A program made the position numbers and the translations under genes. From positions 1 to 52,334 of the forward strand of contig NZ_AKJX01000188.1 of NCBI RefSeq assembly GCF_000276605.1: a stretch of DNA of 52,334 bases. The letters are read 5' to 3'. How positions within the stretch are numbered: position 1 is the stretch's first letter; each line of letters begins with the position of its first letter. The DNA comes from Acidovorax sp. CF316. Lineage in GTDB: Bacteria > Pseudomonadota > Gammaproteobacteria > Burkholderiales > Burkholderiaceae_C. The notes below the pieces were generated by a model. That model did no database searches. It was given only the letters and a program-made list of their open reading frames with translations, and was not told where the DNA came from. Positions 1 to 9,203 of the stretch are shown here, in pieces.

Positions 1-53
1 AGGCCCCGGCCAAGGCGGCTGGGGGTGGGGATGATGAATGGGAGAGCTTCTGA
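1..53 (+). CDS. Methyl-accepting chemotaxis protein, C-terminal end only
   Basis: The first 53 bases read in frame (from base 3) as a short Ala/Gly-rich stretch ending in DDEWESF and a TGA stop. The complete chemoreceptor downstream ends in the same seven residues. EWESF fits the xWxxF pentapeptide that tethers the CheR methyltransferase and CheB in many chemoreceptors. This is therefore read as the tail of a second receptor in tandem with the next gene. Everything upstream lies outside the window, so nothing can be said about its ligand domain. Confidence 0.7.
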   Translation, partial: APAKAAGGGDDEWESF

Positions 54-181
54 TCCCAGGGTTCGCTGGCTGACAGGCCAGCCTGGAAGACCCTGTGAGG
101 AGAAGGCAGGGTTTGGGGAGGTGCTTGCGGGCCCGGATCCTGCTATCCTGTGTTTACAGGTTGTTACTTCGGGAGCAGGCC

Positions 182-1927
182 ATGAACCGGTTCAAGATCT
201 CGACCCGCCTCGCGGGGCTTTTGGCGGTGCTGTGCTGCCTTGTGTTGCTGGTCGGCGGGGCCGGCTTGCTGGGCATGGGGCAGTCCAACGCCGGGCTCAA
301 ATCGGTGTACGACGACCGGGTGGTGCCCCTCAAGCAGATCAAGATCGTGGCCGACATGTACGCGGTCAACGTGGTCGATGCGGCGCACAAGGTGCGCGAT
401 GGCGGCATGACCGCCGCACAGGGCCTGCAGTCGGTGGCGGATGCGCGCAAGGCCATCGAATCCAACTGGAGCGCCTACCTGGCCACCAGGCTGGCGCCCG
501 AGGAAAAGACGCTGGTCGACCGCTTCAAGCCCCTGCAGACCAAGGCCGACGCTGCCACCGAGACCCTGGTGGGCCTGTTCAAGGCAGGCGACGTAGCCGC
601 CCTCACCGGCTTTGCCGCCAAGGACCTGTACCCGGCCATGGACCCGCTGCAGGAAGTGCTGGGCCTGCTCATGCAGGTGCAGCTCGACCAGGCCAAGATG
701 GAGTACGACCGCGCTGCCGCCGGCTACCAGACCCTGCGGGCACTGGTCGTGGGCGCCGTGGTGCTGGGCGTGCTGCTGGCCGTGCTGATGGGCGGCGCCA
801 TGATCCGCCAGATCTCGCGCTCGCTGCGCAATGCAGTCGAAATCACCGATGCCGTGGCGCGCGGTGACCTCACGGTGTCCATCCAGGCGCAGGGGCGTGA
901 TGAGATCGCGCGCCTGCTCGGTGGCCTGACCGCCATGCGCGACAACCTGGCCCAGGTGGTGTCGGGGGTGCGTGGCAACGCCCAGGGCGTGGCCTCCGCG
1001 AGCGCCGAGATCGCCTCGGGCAACCATGACCTGTCCATCCGCACGGAGGAGCAGGCCAGCGCCTTGCAGGAGACCGCTGCCTCCATGGAGGAGCTGAGCT
1101 CCACCGTGCGGCAGAACGCCGACAACGCGCGCCAGGCCAACCAGCTGGCGATGAGTGCCTCGACCGTGGCCGTGCAGGGCGGCGATGTGGTGTCCGAAGT
1201 GGTCGAGACCATGAAGGGCATTAACGACAGCAGCAAGAAGATTTCCGACATCATCGGCGTCATCGACGGCATCGCCTTCCAGACCAACATCCTGGCGCTG
1301 AACGCCGCCGTGGAGGCCGCGCGTGCCGGGGAGCAGGGGCGCGGCTTTGCCGTGGTGGCCAGCGAGGTGCGCAGCCTCGCGGGCCGCAGTGCGGACGCCG
1401 CCAAGGAGATCAAGGGCCTGATCCACGCCAGCGTGGAGCGCGTGGAGCAGGGCACCACGCTGGTGGACAAGGCGGGCGCCACCATGACCGAGGTGGTGGC
1501 CTCGATCCGCCGCGTGACCGACATCATGGGCGAGATCAGCGCCGCCAGCACCGAGCAGAGCCAGGGCGTCTCCCAGGTGGGTGATGCGGTCACGCAGATG
1601 GACCAGGTGACCCAGCAGAACGCCGCCCTGGTCGAGGAAATGGCCGCCGCCGCGGGCAGCCTGAGCCACCAGGCCCAGGCCCTGGTCAGCGCCGTGGAGG
1701 TGTTCAAGCTGTCGGCCGACGCGCCGGCGGTCCAGGCCGCAGCAGCGCCTCGCCCGCGCCCTCCGGCAGCGCCGCCAGCCGCCCGCCCACCGGTCGCCAG
1801 CGTGGCACAGCGCAAGCTCGCGGCACCTGCGCCCGCCAAGGCGCAGGCCGTCTCCAAGTCGCCTGCTGCCGCGCCGCGGGCGGCAACTGCGACGACTGCC
1901 TCCGACGATGAATGGGAGAGCTTCTGA
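182..1927 (+). CDS. Methyl-accepting chemotaxis protein
   Basis: Inner-membrane chemoreceptor of 581 residues that signals to CheA/CheW. Visible architecture: N-terminal membrane helix about residues 11-31, a periplasmic helical ligand-binding region (four-helix-bundle type), a second membrane helix about 186-208, a HAMP linker, then a long cytoplasmic coiled coil. The conserved hairpin tip lies at about 359-400 ([20 protein letters not shown], then [12 protein letters not shown]). A Pro/Ala-rich linker leads to the terminal EWESF, a CheR-tethering type pentapeptide. The ATG at 182 is chosen because the membrane helix follows directly and a GGGAGC-like site lies just upstream; an earlier in-frame codon at 95 has no such support. 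The ligand cannot be predicted. Confidence 0.93.
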   Translation: MNRFKISTRLAGLLAVLCCLVLLVGGAGLLGMGQSNAGLKSVYDDRVVPLKQIKIVADMYAVNVVDAAHKVRDGGMTAAQGLQSVADARKAIESNWSAYLATRLAPEEKTLVDRFKPLQTKADAATETLVGLFKAGDVAALTGFAAKDLYPAMDPLQEVLGLLMQVQLDQAKMEYDRAAAGYQTLRALVVGAVVLGVLLAVLMGGAMIRQISRSLRNAVEITDAVARGDLTVSIQAQGRDEIARLLGGLTAMRDNLAQVVSGVRGNAQGVASASAEIASGNHDLSIRTEEQASALQETAASMEELSSTVRQNADNARQANQLAMSASTVAVQGGDVVSEVVETMKGINDSSKKISDIIGVIDGIAFQTNILALNAAVEAARAGEQGRGFAVVASEVRSLAGRSADAAKEIKGLIHASVERVEQGTTLVDKAGATMTEVVASIRRVTDIMGEISAASTEQSQGVSQVGDAVTQMDQVTQQNAALVEEMAAAAGSLSHQAQALVSAVEVFKLSADAPAVQAAAAPRPRPPAAPPAARPPVASVAQRKLAAPAPAKAQAVSKSPAAAPRAATATTASDDEWESF

Positions 1928-2104
1928 ACCAGGGGGCAGCCGCTGCGCTTTGAAGGTACGGACCCGCACCAAAATGGGTTGCTTGTTGGCGTGCGGCGGC
2001 TGATCTGCTGCGGATTGCACTGATTTGGTGCTTGTGGTGTCGTGTTGAACCGTTGTGGTGCGCCGGTGGGCTGTTGCCCTGGCGCTTGGTGATCGGCCGC
2101 TGGC

Positions 2105-2992
2105 TCAGCGCGTTGCGGTGGTACCCGCCTCTTGCAAGGAGTCCAGCCGTGCCACGGCATCGGGCGGCAATGCCAGCTGTGCCGACGCCATGTTCTGCTG
2201 CAGGTGGGCGACCGACGAAGTGCCCGGGATCAGCAGGATGTTGGGCGAGCGCTGCAGCAGCCAGGCCAGTGCCACCTGCATGGGCGTGGCGCCCAACTGA
2301 ACGGCCACGGCAGACAGGGCGTCCGACTGCAATGGCGTGAAGCCGCCCAGCGGAAAGAAGGGCACATAGGCTGTACCCTCGCCCGCCAACTGCGTGAGCA
2401 GGGCTTCGTCTTCGCGGTGGGCCAGGTTGTACAGGTTCTGCACGCAGGCGATCGGCGCGATCCTGCGCCCGTCCTGCACCTGGCGCGCCGTCACATTGCT
2501 CAGGCCGATGTGGCGGATGAGGCCCTGGCGCTGCAGTTCGGCCAGCGCCGTCAGCGGTTCTTCCAGTGAGCCTTCCGCCGGCCCGTGCACGCTGAACATG
2601 GCACGCAGGTTCACCACGTCCAGCACGTCGAGGCCCAGGTTGCGCAGGTTGTCGCGCACCGCCTGCGTGAGTTCGGCCGCAGAGAACGCGGGCAGCCAGG
2701 AAGCATCGTCGCCACGCCGCGCGCCCACCTTGGTCACGAGGGTCAGGCCATCGCGGTAGGGGTGCAGTGCCTCCCTGATGATCTGGTTGGTCACGTGCGG
2801 GCCGTAGAAATCGCTGGTGTCGATGTGGTCCACGCCGCTTTCCACGGCGGCGCGCAGCACGGCCACGGCTGCGGCCCGGTCCTTGGGCGGGCCGAACACG
2901 CCCGGGCCGGCCAGTTGCATGGCGCCGTAGCCCAGGCGCTTCACATCACGGTGGCCGAGCCGGTAGCTGCCGGCCTTGTCGATTGCTGTCAT
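2105..2992 (-). CDS. ydbC: Aldo/keto reductase, YdbC/PdxI type (pyridoxal reductase-like)
   Basis: A 295-residue aldo/keto reductase resembling E. coli YdbC (PdxI) nearly end to end: RLGYGAMQLAGPGVFGPP at the N terminus, HIDTSDFYGPHVTNQIIREAL with the catalytic Asp/Tyr, TKVGARRG with the Lys, and LLIPGTSSVAHLQQNMA as NADPH-binding region. The barrel position usually holding the catalytic His reads DVVNLRAM, as it does in YdbC. Family knowledge suggests NADPH-dependent reduction of pyridoxal to pyridoxine in vitamin B6 salvage; the substrate here is inferred. Transcribed divergently from the LysR gene at 3113 across a 120-bp gap, so that regulator is a candidate controller. Confidence 0.88.
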   Translation of the reverse strand: MTAIDKAGSYRLGHRDVKRLGYGAMQLAGPGVFGPPKDRAAAVAVLRAAVESGVDHIDTSDFYGPHVTNQIIREALHPYRDGLTLVTKVGARRGDDASWLPAFSAAELTQAVRDNLRNLGLDVLDVVNLRAMFSVHGPAEGSLEEPLTALAELQRQGLIRHIGLSNVTARQVQDGRRIAPIACVQNLYNLAHREDEALLTQLAGEGTAYVPFFPLGGFTPLQSDALSAVAVQLGATPMQVALAWLLQRSPNILLIPGTSSVAHLQQNMASAQLALPPDAVARLDSLQEAGTTATR

Positions 2993-3112
2993 GGAGGTGT
3001 CCTTTCAAATGGGGGATGCATCGACTGTAGGCACTCCGCCTGTGTACGATAAGCCGGTTGAGTGCGCACGGGTTGTGCGGTACAGCGAACAGTCAAGCGA
3101 AGGGTTCTGTCC

Positions 3113-4069
3113 ATGGCCGAGCAGTTGGGTGATCTGGCCGCCTTTGTCGCGGTGGCACGCGGCGGCGGTTTCCGCGAGGCGGCGCGCCTGGGCGGCGTCG
3201 GCGCGTCGAGCCTGAGCGAGGCCGTGCGCCGGCTGGAGGCCCGCTTGGGCGTGCGCCTGCTGCACCGCACGACGCGCAGTGTGGCGCCCACTGAGGCGGG
3301 CGCCCGCCTGCTCGAACGCCTGGGCCCGGCGCTCGGCGAGGTGCAGGCCGCGCTCGACGTGGTCAACGGCTTTCGCGACCGGCCTGCCGGCACCTTGCGC
3401 CTGAATGTGCCCGCCAGCGCCGCACGCCTGGTGCTGCCCGCCATCGTGCCGCCCTTCCTCGCGGCCTACCCCGACATCCGCCTGGACGTGGTGGTGGAGG
3501 AGGGCTTCGTCGACATCCTGGCCGAGGGCTGCGACGCCGGCATCCGCTATGACGAGCGCCTCGAGCAGGACATGATCGCCCTGCCCATCGGCCCGCGCTG
3601 GCAGCGCATGGCCACGGCCGCATCGCCGGCCTATTTGGCTGCGCGCGGCCGGCCGCAGCACCCGCGCGATCTCATGCAGCACGCCTGCCTGCGTGGCCGT
3701 TTTGCCAGCGGCACCATGCCCACCTGGGAGTTCGAGCGCGATGGCGAGGTGGTCGCCGTGGACCCCACCGGCCCCTTGATCGTGCGCATCTCGGGCGGCG
3801 TGGACCTGGCGGTGGAGGCGGCGCGCGCGGGCTGCGGCATCATCCACATGTTCGAAGGCTGGCTGCAGCCGCATCTCGACAGCGGGGCGCTGGTGCCGGT
3901 GCTCGAAGACTGGGCCCGGCCTTTCACCGGGCCGTTTCTCTACTATCCCGGGCGGCGCTATCTGCCGGCGCCGCTCAGGGCGTTTGTGGATTTTGTGCGG
4001 GAGCAGTCTGCGGCCGCCGGCATGGAGGGGCAGGCGCTACACGTGCCTGAACGGACTGCGCCCCTGTAG
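3113..4069 (+). CDS. LysR-family transcriptional regulator
   Basis: 318 residues with an N-terminal winged helix-turn-helix (FVAVARGGGFREAARLGGVG, SLSEAVRRLEARLGVRLLHR, TRSVAPTEAG) and a C-terminal periplasmic-binding-protein-like effector domain, the standard LysR layout. ATG at 3113 gives the usual N terminus; 17 further in-frame codons upstream do not belong to the fold. A possible promoter is TTGAGT (3058-3063), 17 bp, TACAGC (3081-3086). Its last 33 bases overlap the convergent FemAB-like gene. Divergence from the ydbC-like reductase suggests it regulates that gene; effector unknown. Confidence 0.92.
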   Translation: MAEQLGDLAAFVAVARGGGFREAARLGGVGASSLSEAVRRLEARLGVRLLHRTTRSVAPTEAGARLLERLGPALGEVQAALDVVNGFRDRPAGTLRLNVPASAARLVLPAIVPPFLAAYPDIRLDVVVEEGFVDILAEGCDAGIRYDERLEQDMIALPIGPRWQRMATAASPAYLAARGRPQHPRDLMQHACLRGRFASGTMPTWEFERDGEVVAVDPTGPLIVRISGGVDLAVEAARAGCGIIHMFEGWLQPHLDSGALVPVLEDWARPFTGPFLYYPGRRYLPAPLRAFVDFVREQSAAAGMEGQALHVPERTAPL

Positions 4070-5254
4070 CTCTTCCAGATAGCCTTCCACCCCCTGGCCC
4101 TCGCGTTCCAGAAAGCGCTCCACCGCTTCGGCAAACGCCGGGTGCGCGATCCAGTGGGCGCTGCTGGCCTGCACCGGGAGCAGGGCGCGGGCCATCTTGT
4201 GCTCGCCCTGGGCGCCGCCCTCGAAGCGTGCCGCGCCGTGGGCTATGCACCACTGCAGCGGCTGGTAGTAGCAGGCCTCGAAGTGCAGGCAGTCCACGCG
4301 CTCCAGCGCCCCCCAGTAGCGGCCATAGGCCACGAGCCCGTCCGTGCCATCGTCCCCCAGCGCGATCAGGCTGCTGGCGATGGGGTAACCCTCCTTCTCG
4401 GCGATGAACAGCAGCCAGGCCTCGGGCATGGTGCCGGCCATGCGCGCGAAGAAGTCGCGCGTGAGGTAGGGCGGGTTGCCGTGTTCGAGGTAGGTGCGCT
4501 CGTAGCAGCGGTAGAAGAAATCCCAGTCGGCGGTGCGGATGTCGGCGCCGCGCGACCAGCGGAACGTGACGCCCGCTTCGGCCACGCGGCGGCGCTCCTG
4601 GCGGATCTTCTTGCGCTTGTCCTGGGCCAAGCTGGCCAGGAAGTCATCGAAGCTCGCGTAGCGGGCTGGGGTGTCCTTCCCTTCCAAGGCGCCTTGTGAA
4701 GATGCGCTGGCTGGTGGTTCGTTCTTCCAATGGAATTGCACCGTGTGGCGCAGCATCAGGCCTTCATCGGCGCTGGTCTTCACATCGTCGCCGCTGGCGA
4801 ACAGCACATGCACGGACGAGACATCCTGGCTCTCGCACCACTGGCAGACGGCCTGCACCAGCAGGGTGCGGCTCTCTTCGTCGCGTGCCAGCAGCCGGGT
4901 GCCGGGCACTGGCGTGAAGGGCACGGCGATGGTGGCCTTGGGGTAGTAGGGCACGCCGTGCTGCTCATAGGCATTCGCCCATGCCCAGTCGAAGACGTAT
5001 TCGCCGTACGAATGGCTCTTGAGGTACAGCGGGCAGGCGGCGATCAGCGCATCGCCGTCCCACAGCGTCATGAAGCGCGGCGTCCAGCCGCGTTGGGGCG
5101 TGGCGCTGCCGCTCTCGTGCAGGGCCGTGAGGTATTCGTGGCGCAGGAAGGGCGTGGGGTGGCTCTGCAAAGCCAGCAGGCCGTTCCAGGCATTGGCGTC
5201 CACCTCCTGCGGGGAGGCCAGCACGCGGGCGATAATGTGCACTTCTTCAGCCAT
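4037..5254 (-). CDS. FemAB-like / GNAT-fold N-acyltransferase (DUF482 family)
   Basis: 405-residue protein of the proteobacterial FemAB-like family (often annotated as GNAT N-acetyltransferase or peptidogalycan biosynthesis protein). Diagnostic stretches include HPTPFLRHEYLTALHESG near the N terminus, the basic segment LAQDKRKKIRQERRRVAEAG in the middle, and CYYQPLQWCIAHGAARFEGG with GEHKMARALLPV near the C terminus. FemX-type relatives transfer aminoacyl groups in cell-wall synthesis, but the role of this branch is not established. Start placed at the ATG at 5254 because the extra 21 upstream codons are not family-like. Tail to tail with the LysR gene (33-bp overlap) and divergent from nadE. 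Confidence 0.87.
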   Translation of the reverse strand: MAEEVHIIARVLASPQEVDANAWNGLLALQSHPTPFLRHEYLTALHESGSATPQRGWTPRFMTLWDGDALIAACPLYLKSHSYGEYVFDWAWANAYEQHGVPYYPKATIAVPFTPVPGTRLLARDEESRTLLVQAVCQWCESQDVSSVHVLFASGDDVKTSADEGLMLRHTVQFHWKNEPPASASSQGALEGKDTPARYASFDDFLASLAQDKRKKIRQERRRVAEAGVTFRWSRGADIRTADWDFFYRCYERTYLEHGNPPYLTRDFFARMAGTMPEAWLLFIAEKEGYPIASSLIALGDDGTDGLVAYGRYWGALERVDCLHFEACYYQPLQWCIAHGAARFEGGAQGEHKMARALLPVQASSAHWIAHPAFAEAVERFLEREGQGVEGYLEELQGRSPFRHV

Positions 5255-5361
5255 GTGCGCCCTGCGGCCTGCACTGCACTGCCATAGGGCGGTCAGCGGC
5301 GGGTTGCGGGCCTGCATTGGCGGTTGTCTTCAACCTGGCCCCAGGGGCCTTCTCCAGTTCC

Positions 5362-7026
5362 ATGACGCTCTCCATTTGCACAGCGCAGCTCAATTTCGTG
5401 GTGGGCGACATGCCCGGCAATGCGCAGAAGATCATTGCCGCGGCGCGTGACGCCCATGCCCAGGGTGCGCAGTTGCTGCTCACGCCCGAGCTGGCGATCT
5501 GCGGCTACGCGGCAGAGGATTTATTCCTGCGCCCGGCCTTCATCGCCGCCTGCGATGATGCCGTGAAAACCGTGGCCCGTGAGACCGCAGGGTTGAAAGG
5601 CCTGGCCATCGTGCTCGGGCATCCGCAGGCCGTGCGCGCCGATGCCCCGGCCTTCAGCGCCTGCTTCAATGCCGCCAGCGTGCTGCGCGATGGCGTGGTG
5701 GAGCAGACCTATGCCAAGCGCGAACTGCCCAACTACCAGGTGTTCGACGAGCGCCGCTACTTCGTGGCCGGGCAAGCACCCTGCGTGTTCGAGGTGGCCG
5801 GCGTGCGCGTGGGTGTGCTGGTCTGCGAGGACGCCTGGTTCGCCGCCCCCGCGCGCGACGCGGCAGCGGCCGGGGCGCAACTGCTGGCGGTGATCAACGC
5901 CTCGCCCTTCCATCTGGGCAAGAGCGCCGAACGTGAAGACACCATGCGCGAGCGCGTGAAGGAGACGGGCCTGCCCCTGGTCTATGCCCACCTGGTGGGC
6001 GGGCAGGACGAGGTGGTGTTCGAAGGCCGCTCCTTCGCCCTGGGCGCCGACGGTGCCGTGGCGGCGCGGGCCCCGGGCTTCGAGGAAACGCTGTTCACCG
6101 TGCAGGTGCAGGCCGGCCAGGGCGCCACGCCGCCGGCAGTGCACGGCGACATCGCACCGCTGCGCAGCACCGAGGCCGACCTGTGGGACGCGCTGGTCCT
6201 GGGCGTGCGCGACTATGTGGGCAAGAACCGCTTCCCTGGCGTGCTGCTGGGCCTGTCGGGCGGCATCGACTCGGCCCTGGTGCTGGCCATCGCCGTGGAT
6301 GCGCTGGGCGCGGACAAGGTGCGTGCGGTGATGATGCCCTCGCCCTATACGGCCGACATCAGCTGGATCGACGCGCGCGACATGGCGGCCCGCCTGGGCG
6401 TGCGCTACGACGAGATCTCCATCCAGCCGCAGTTCGAGGCCTTCAAGGCCGCGCTGGCCAGCGATTTTGCGGGTCGGGCCGAGGACACGACCGAGGAGAA
6501 CCTGCAGGCACGCATCCGCGGCACGCTGCTCATGGCGCTCTCCAACAAGTTCGGCTCCATCGTGCTGACCACGGGCAACAAGAGCGAGATGTCCACCGGC
6601 TACTGCACGCTCTATGGTGACATGGCCGGCGGCTTCGCCGTGATCAAGGACGTGGCCAAGACCACCGTGTTCGCGCTGTGCCGCTGGCGCAATGCCCACG
6701 ACCCTTATGGCACGGGCACGGGCCCCATCCCCGAGCGCATCATCACCCGCCCGCCGAGTGCCGAGTTGCGCCCCGACCAGAAGGACCAGGACAGCCTGCC
6801 GCCCTACGACGTGCTGGACGCCATCGTCTCGCGCTACATGGAAAACGACGAGCCCATCGAGTCCATCATCGCGGCCGGCTTTGCGCGCGCCGACGTGGAG
6901 CGCGTGACCCGGCTCATCCAGATCAACGAATACAAGCGCCAGCAGGCGCCCGTAGGGATTCGCGTCACCCGCCGCAGCTTCGGCAAGGATTGGCGTTACC
7001 CTATCACCAACCAGTTCCGAGCTTGA
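5362..7026 (+). CDS. nadE: Glutamine-dependent NAD+ synthetase
   Basis: Converts deamido-NAD+ to NAD+ using glutamine and ATP, the last cytoplasmic step of NAD synthesis. The 554-residue protein is the two-domain form. The N-terminal nitrilase-type glutaminase shows Glu43 (TPELAICGY), Lys119 (YAKRELPNY) and nucleophile Cys155 (VCEDAWF). The C-terminal synthetase has the ATP pyrophosphatase motif SGGIDS at about 299-304 and TTGNKSEMSTGYCTLYGDMAGG. The ATG at 5362 starts directly at the glutaminase fold; a TTG 45 bases earlier is less likely. Followed after 75 bp by glnB. pncB, a salvage enzyme of the same pathway, lies in this window at 41.5 kb. Confidence 0.97.
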   Translation: MTLSICTAQLNFVVGDMPGNAQKIIAAARDAHAQGAQLLLTPELAICGYAAEDLFLRPAFIAACDDAVKTVARETAGLKGLAIVLGHPQAVRADAPAFSACFNAASVLRDGVVEQTYAKRELPNYQVFDERRYFVAGQAPCVFEVAGVRVGVLVCEDAWFAAPARDAAAAGAQLLAVINASPFHLGKSAEREDTMRERVKETGLPLVYAHLVGGQDEVVFEGRSFALGADGAVAARAPGFEETLFTVQVQAGQGATPPAVHGDIAPLRSTEADLWDALVLGVRDYVGKNRFPGVLLGLSGGIDSALVLAIAVDALGADKVRAVMMPSPYTADISWIDARDMAARLGVRYDEISIQPQFEAFKAALASDFAGRAEDTTEENLQARIRGTLLMALSNKFGSIVLTTGNKSEMSTGYCTLYGDMAGGFAVIKDVAKTTVFALCRWRNAHDPYGTGTGPIPERIITRPPSAELRPDQKDQDSLPPYDVLDAIVSRYMENDEPIESIIAAGFARADVERVTRLIQINEYKRQQAPVGIRVTRRSFGKDWRYPITNQFRA

Positions 7027-7041
7027 AGCAGTCAGTGTTGA

Positions 7042-7440
<399 letters not shown>

Positions 7441-7441
7441 G

Positions 7442-7546
7442 CTCCCCCCTGAGTCGCTTCGCGCCTTCCCCCCTGAGGGGGGACGCCCCCAGCGCGGCGG
7501 GGCGGCCCTTGCGCGGGGGCGCTGGCCTCGGCAGTGCCCGTTTCGT
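7442..7546 (+). repeat. Dispersed intergenic repeat, copy 1 (bidirectional-terminator-like)
   Basis: This stretch recurs, inverted, at 36775-36877, and in part at 52252-52334. The core of about 85 bp (7442-7526) matches copy 2 with one or two differences. It contains the perfect palindrome CCCCCCTGAGGGGGG followed by a second, longer stem with CGCCCCC and GGGGGCG arms. It exactly fills the gap between the stop codons of glnB (plus) and the LOG gene (minus), so a role in ending both transcripts is the simplest inference. No U-tract follows, so it is not a textbook intrinsic terminator. Confidence 0.85.
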
Positions 7547-7557
7547 AGTTCTTGGGC

Positions 7558-8154
7558 TTAGATCACCGACCGCAGTGGGATCTGGCTGGCATTGTTTCCG
7601 GCCTGCTCGACCAGGGTCTGGAGCAGGGTGGTGGTGTCGCTGCCGGCGTGCAGCAGCCCCATCTGCCACTCACCCATGAAACCGCTGGCCACGCTGTGGT
7701 CCAGGAAGGCCAGCAGGCCGTCATAGTAGCCGGCCACGTTGAGCAGGCCCAGGGGCTTGTCGTGGTAGCCGAGCTGGCGCCAAGTCCAGACCTCGAACAG
7801 TTCCTCGAAGGTGCCGATGCCGCCGGGCAGGGCGATGAAGGCATCACTGCGCTCGGCCATCATGGCCTTGCGCTCGTGCATGGTCTGCACGATGTGCAGT
7901 TCGTCGCAGGCCCGGTTGGCCAGTTCCTTGTCCACCAGGGCCTGGGGGATGATGCCGACCACGCGGCCGCCGGCCTGGCGTGTGGCCTCGGCCACGGTGC
8001 CCATGAGGCCGCTGCGCCCACCGCCATACACCAGTTGCCCGCCATGGGCGCCGATCCAGGTGCCCACCGCCGTGGCCGCCTGGGCATAGGCCTCGTTCTC
8101 GCCGGGGCGCGAGCCGCAGTAGACGCAGATGGAGAAAGCCGGTTTGTCAGCCAT
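7558..8154 (-). CDS. LOG family protein (cytokinin riboside 5'-monophosphate phosphoribohydrolase-like)
   Basis: 198 residues with a Rossmann-like fold starting FSICVYCGSRPGEN, then LVYGGGRSGLMG, and the LOG signature PGGIGTFEELFEVWTW. LOG enzymes hydrolyse nucleoside 5'-monophosphates such as N6-modified AMP, releasing the base and ribose 5-phosphate. Bacterial members with this motif are usually annotated as TIGR00730 proteins, and the physiological substrate here is unknown. Its start overlaps the 3' end of dgkA by 8 bp on the same strand, so the two are co-transcribed. A second, longer LOG gene lies at 50877-51740. Confidence 0.92.
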   Translation of the reverse strand: MADKPAFSICVYCGSRPGENEAYAQAATAVGTWIGAHGGQLVYGGGRSGLMGTVAEATRQAGGRVVGIIPQALVDKELANRACDELHIVQTMHERKAMMAERSDAFIALPGGIGTFEELFEVWTWRQLGYHDKPLGLLNVAGYYDGLLAFLDHSVASGFMGEWQMGLLHAGSDTTTLLQTLVEQAGNNASQIPLRSVI

Positions 8155-8548
8155 GGGTGATCCTCTGGAAGATGGCCCCCGCCCAGATGCCCACGCACAG
8201 CAGCAGGGCTAGCAGCACCGCGGCGCTGCCCATGTCCTTGGCGCGCTTGGACAGGTCGTGCCACTCGGGCCCGATGCGGTCGATGGCGGTCTCGATGCCG
8301 GTGTTGAGCAGCTCGACGATCATCACGATGACCACCGAGCCGGCCAGCAACGCCACTTCGACCCAGCTGCGGCCCAGCCACAGCGAGACAGGCAGCAGCA
8401 CGATGGCGGCGATGGCCTGGCGAAAGGCCTTTTCACCCCAGCCGGCGCGCAGGCCCTCCAGCGAGTAGCCGGCAGCGTGCCAGATGCGGTTCAGCCCGGT
8501 GCGGGCTTTCTGGGGGTTGGCGGGGGCGGTGGGGCGGGGTGTGGACAT
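8147..8548 (-). CDS. dgkA: Diacylglycerol kinase
   Basis: Small integral-membrane kinase that phosphorylates diacylglycerol to phosphatidate for lipid recycling. At 133 residues it is of family-typical size, with three predicted membrane helices. The signature VELLNTGIETAIDRIG carries the catalytic Glu, followed by HDLSKRAKDMGSAAV. An N-terminal amphipathic stretch (RIWHAAGYSLEGLRAGWG) precedes the first helix, as in E. coli DgkA. The downstream LOG gene overlaps its stop by 8 bp. Confidence 0.94.
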   Translation of the reverse strand: MSTPRPTAPANPQKARTGLNRIWHAAGYSLEGLRAGWGEKAFRQAIAAIVLLPVSLWLGRSWVEVALLAGSVVIVMIVELLNTGIETAIDRIGPEWHDLSKRAKDMGSAAVLLALLLCVGIWAGAIFQRITHG

Positions 8549-8620
8549 AGGGAAAACCGCGATTCTCGCGCAGTGTTGTGACGGCGGGCTTAAGGACGTC
8601 GAAACGCTCCCGCCCAGGGC

Positions 8621-9172
8621 TTATTTCTTGCGGTGCTCGAAATGCACCAGCCGGGTGCCGGCCAGTGCATCGTGCCAGAACTGCCGCTGCGGATGAAAGC
8701 GCGCAAGAATGGCCCATATGGCCACCCAGCCGATGACGAGCACCGTGGTCTCCGCGCCCGAAAGTGCAAAAGGCGACACGGCGGCCAGCGGCGGCAAAAA
8801 CCACAGCCAGCTGAGCACGTAGCGCAGCAGGGCGCGCGGCTGGCTGATGGGGCGCCCGGCGCGGTCCACCACGCGGATGTTCCAGGTCTTCATGGCCAGG
8901 GTCTGGCCCTTGGCCCAGAACCAGGTGAAATAGATGCCGAACACCACGAACAGGAAGGCCTGCAGCGCATGGCGGTTGTCCAGCGCATGGCGTGTCTGGC
9001 TCAGGGTGCCGAAGAGGTAGCCGGCGATGAACACCACGCCGAACATCAGCATGCCCTCGTACAGCCAGCAGGCCATGCGGCGCATGAGGCTGGGGGTCGC
9101 CGCGGCAGGTGGTGTGCCCGGGGGCGCCGTGGCGTCTGCCGGCGGCGTGCTGGAGGTGGGGGAGGCGGGCAT
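8621..9172 (-). CDS. RDD family membrane protein
   Basis: 183 residues. A Pro/Ala/Thr-rich cytoplasmic N terminus is followed by RRMACWLYEGMLMFGVVFIAG, further hydrophobic helices, GQTLAMKTWNIRVVDRAGRPIS and a final helix before WHDALAGTRLVHF, the typical RDD (PF06271) pattern. RDD proteins are small membrane proteins of mostly unknown function, some implicated in ion transport. The ATG at 9172 begins 31 bp after the stop of the DUF3106 gene on the same strand. An in-frame extension upstream is low-complexity read-through of that gene's other frame. Last gene of the sigma-factor operon. Confidence 0.85.
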   Translation of the reverse strand: MPASPTSSTPPADATAPPGTPPAAATPSLMRRMACWLYEGMLMFGVVFIAGYLFGTLSQTRHALDNRHALQAFLFVVFGIYFTWFWAKGQTLAMKTWNIRVVDRAGRPISQPRALLRYVLSWLWFLPPLAAVSPFALSGAETTVLVIGWVAIWAILARFHPQRQFWHDALAGTRLVHFEHRKK

Positions 9173-9203
9173 TCCGGACTGCGGATCGGCGCGGCGGGCG
9201 CCG

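Noticed and set aside
1966-2031. GCACCAAA ... TTTGGTGC inverted repeat with a GCACCAAAATGGGTT stretch resembling an NtrC site
   Set aside because: It lies between the 3' ends of convergent genes, with no promoter to control and no nitrogen gene nearby. At best a weak stem.
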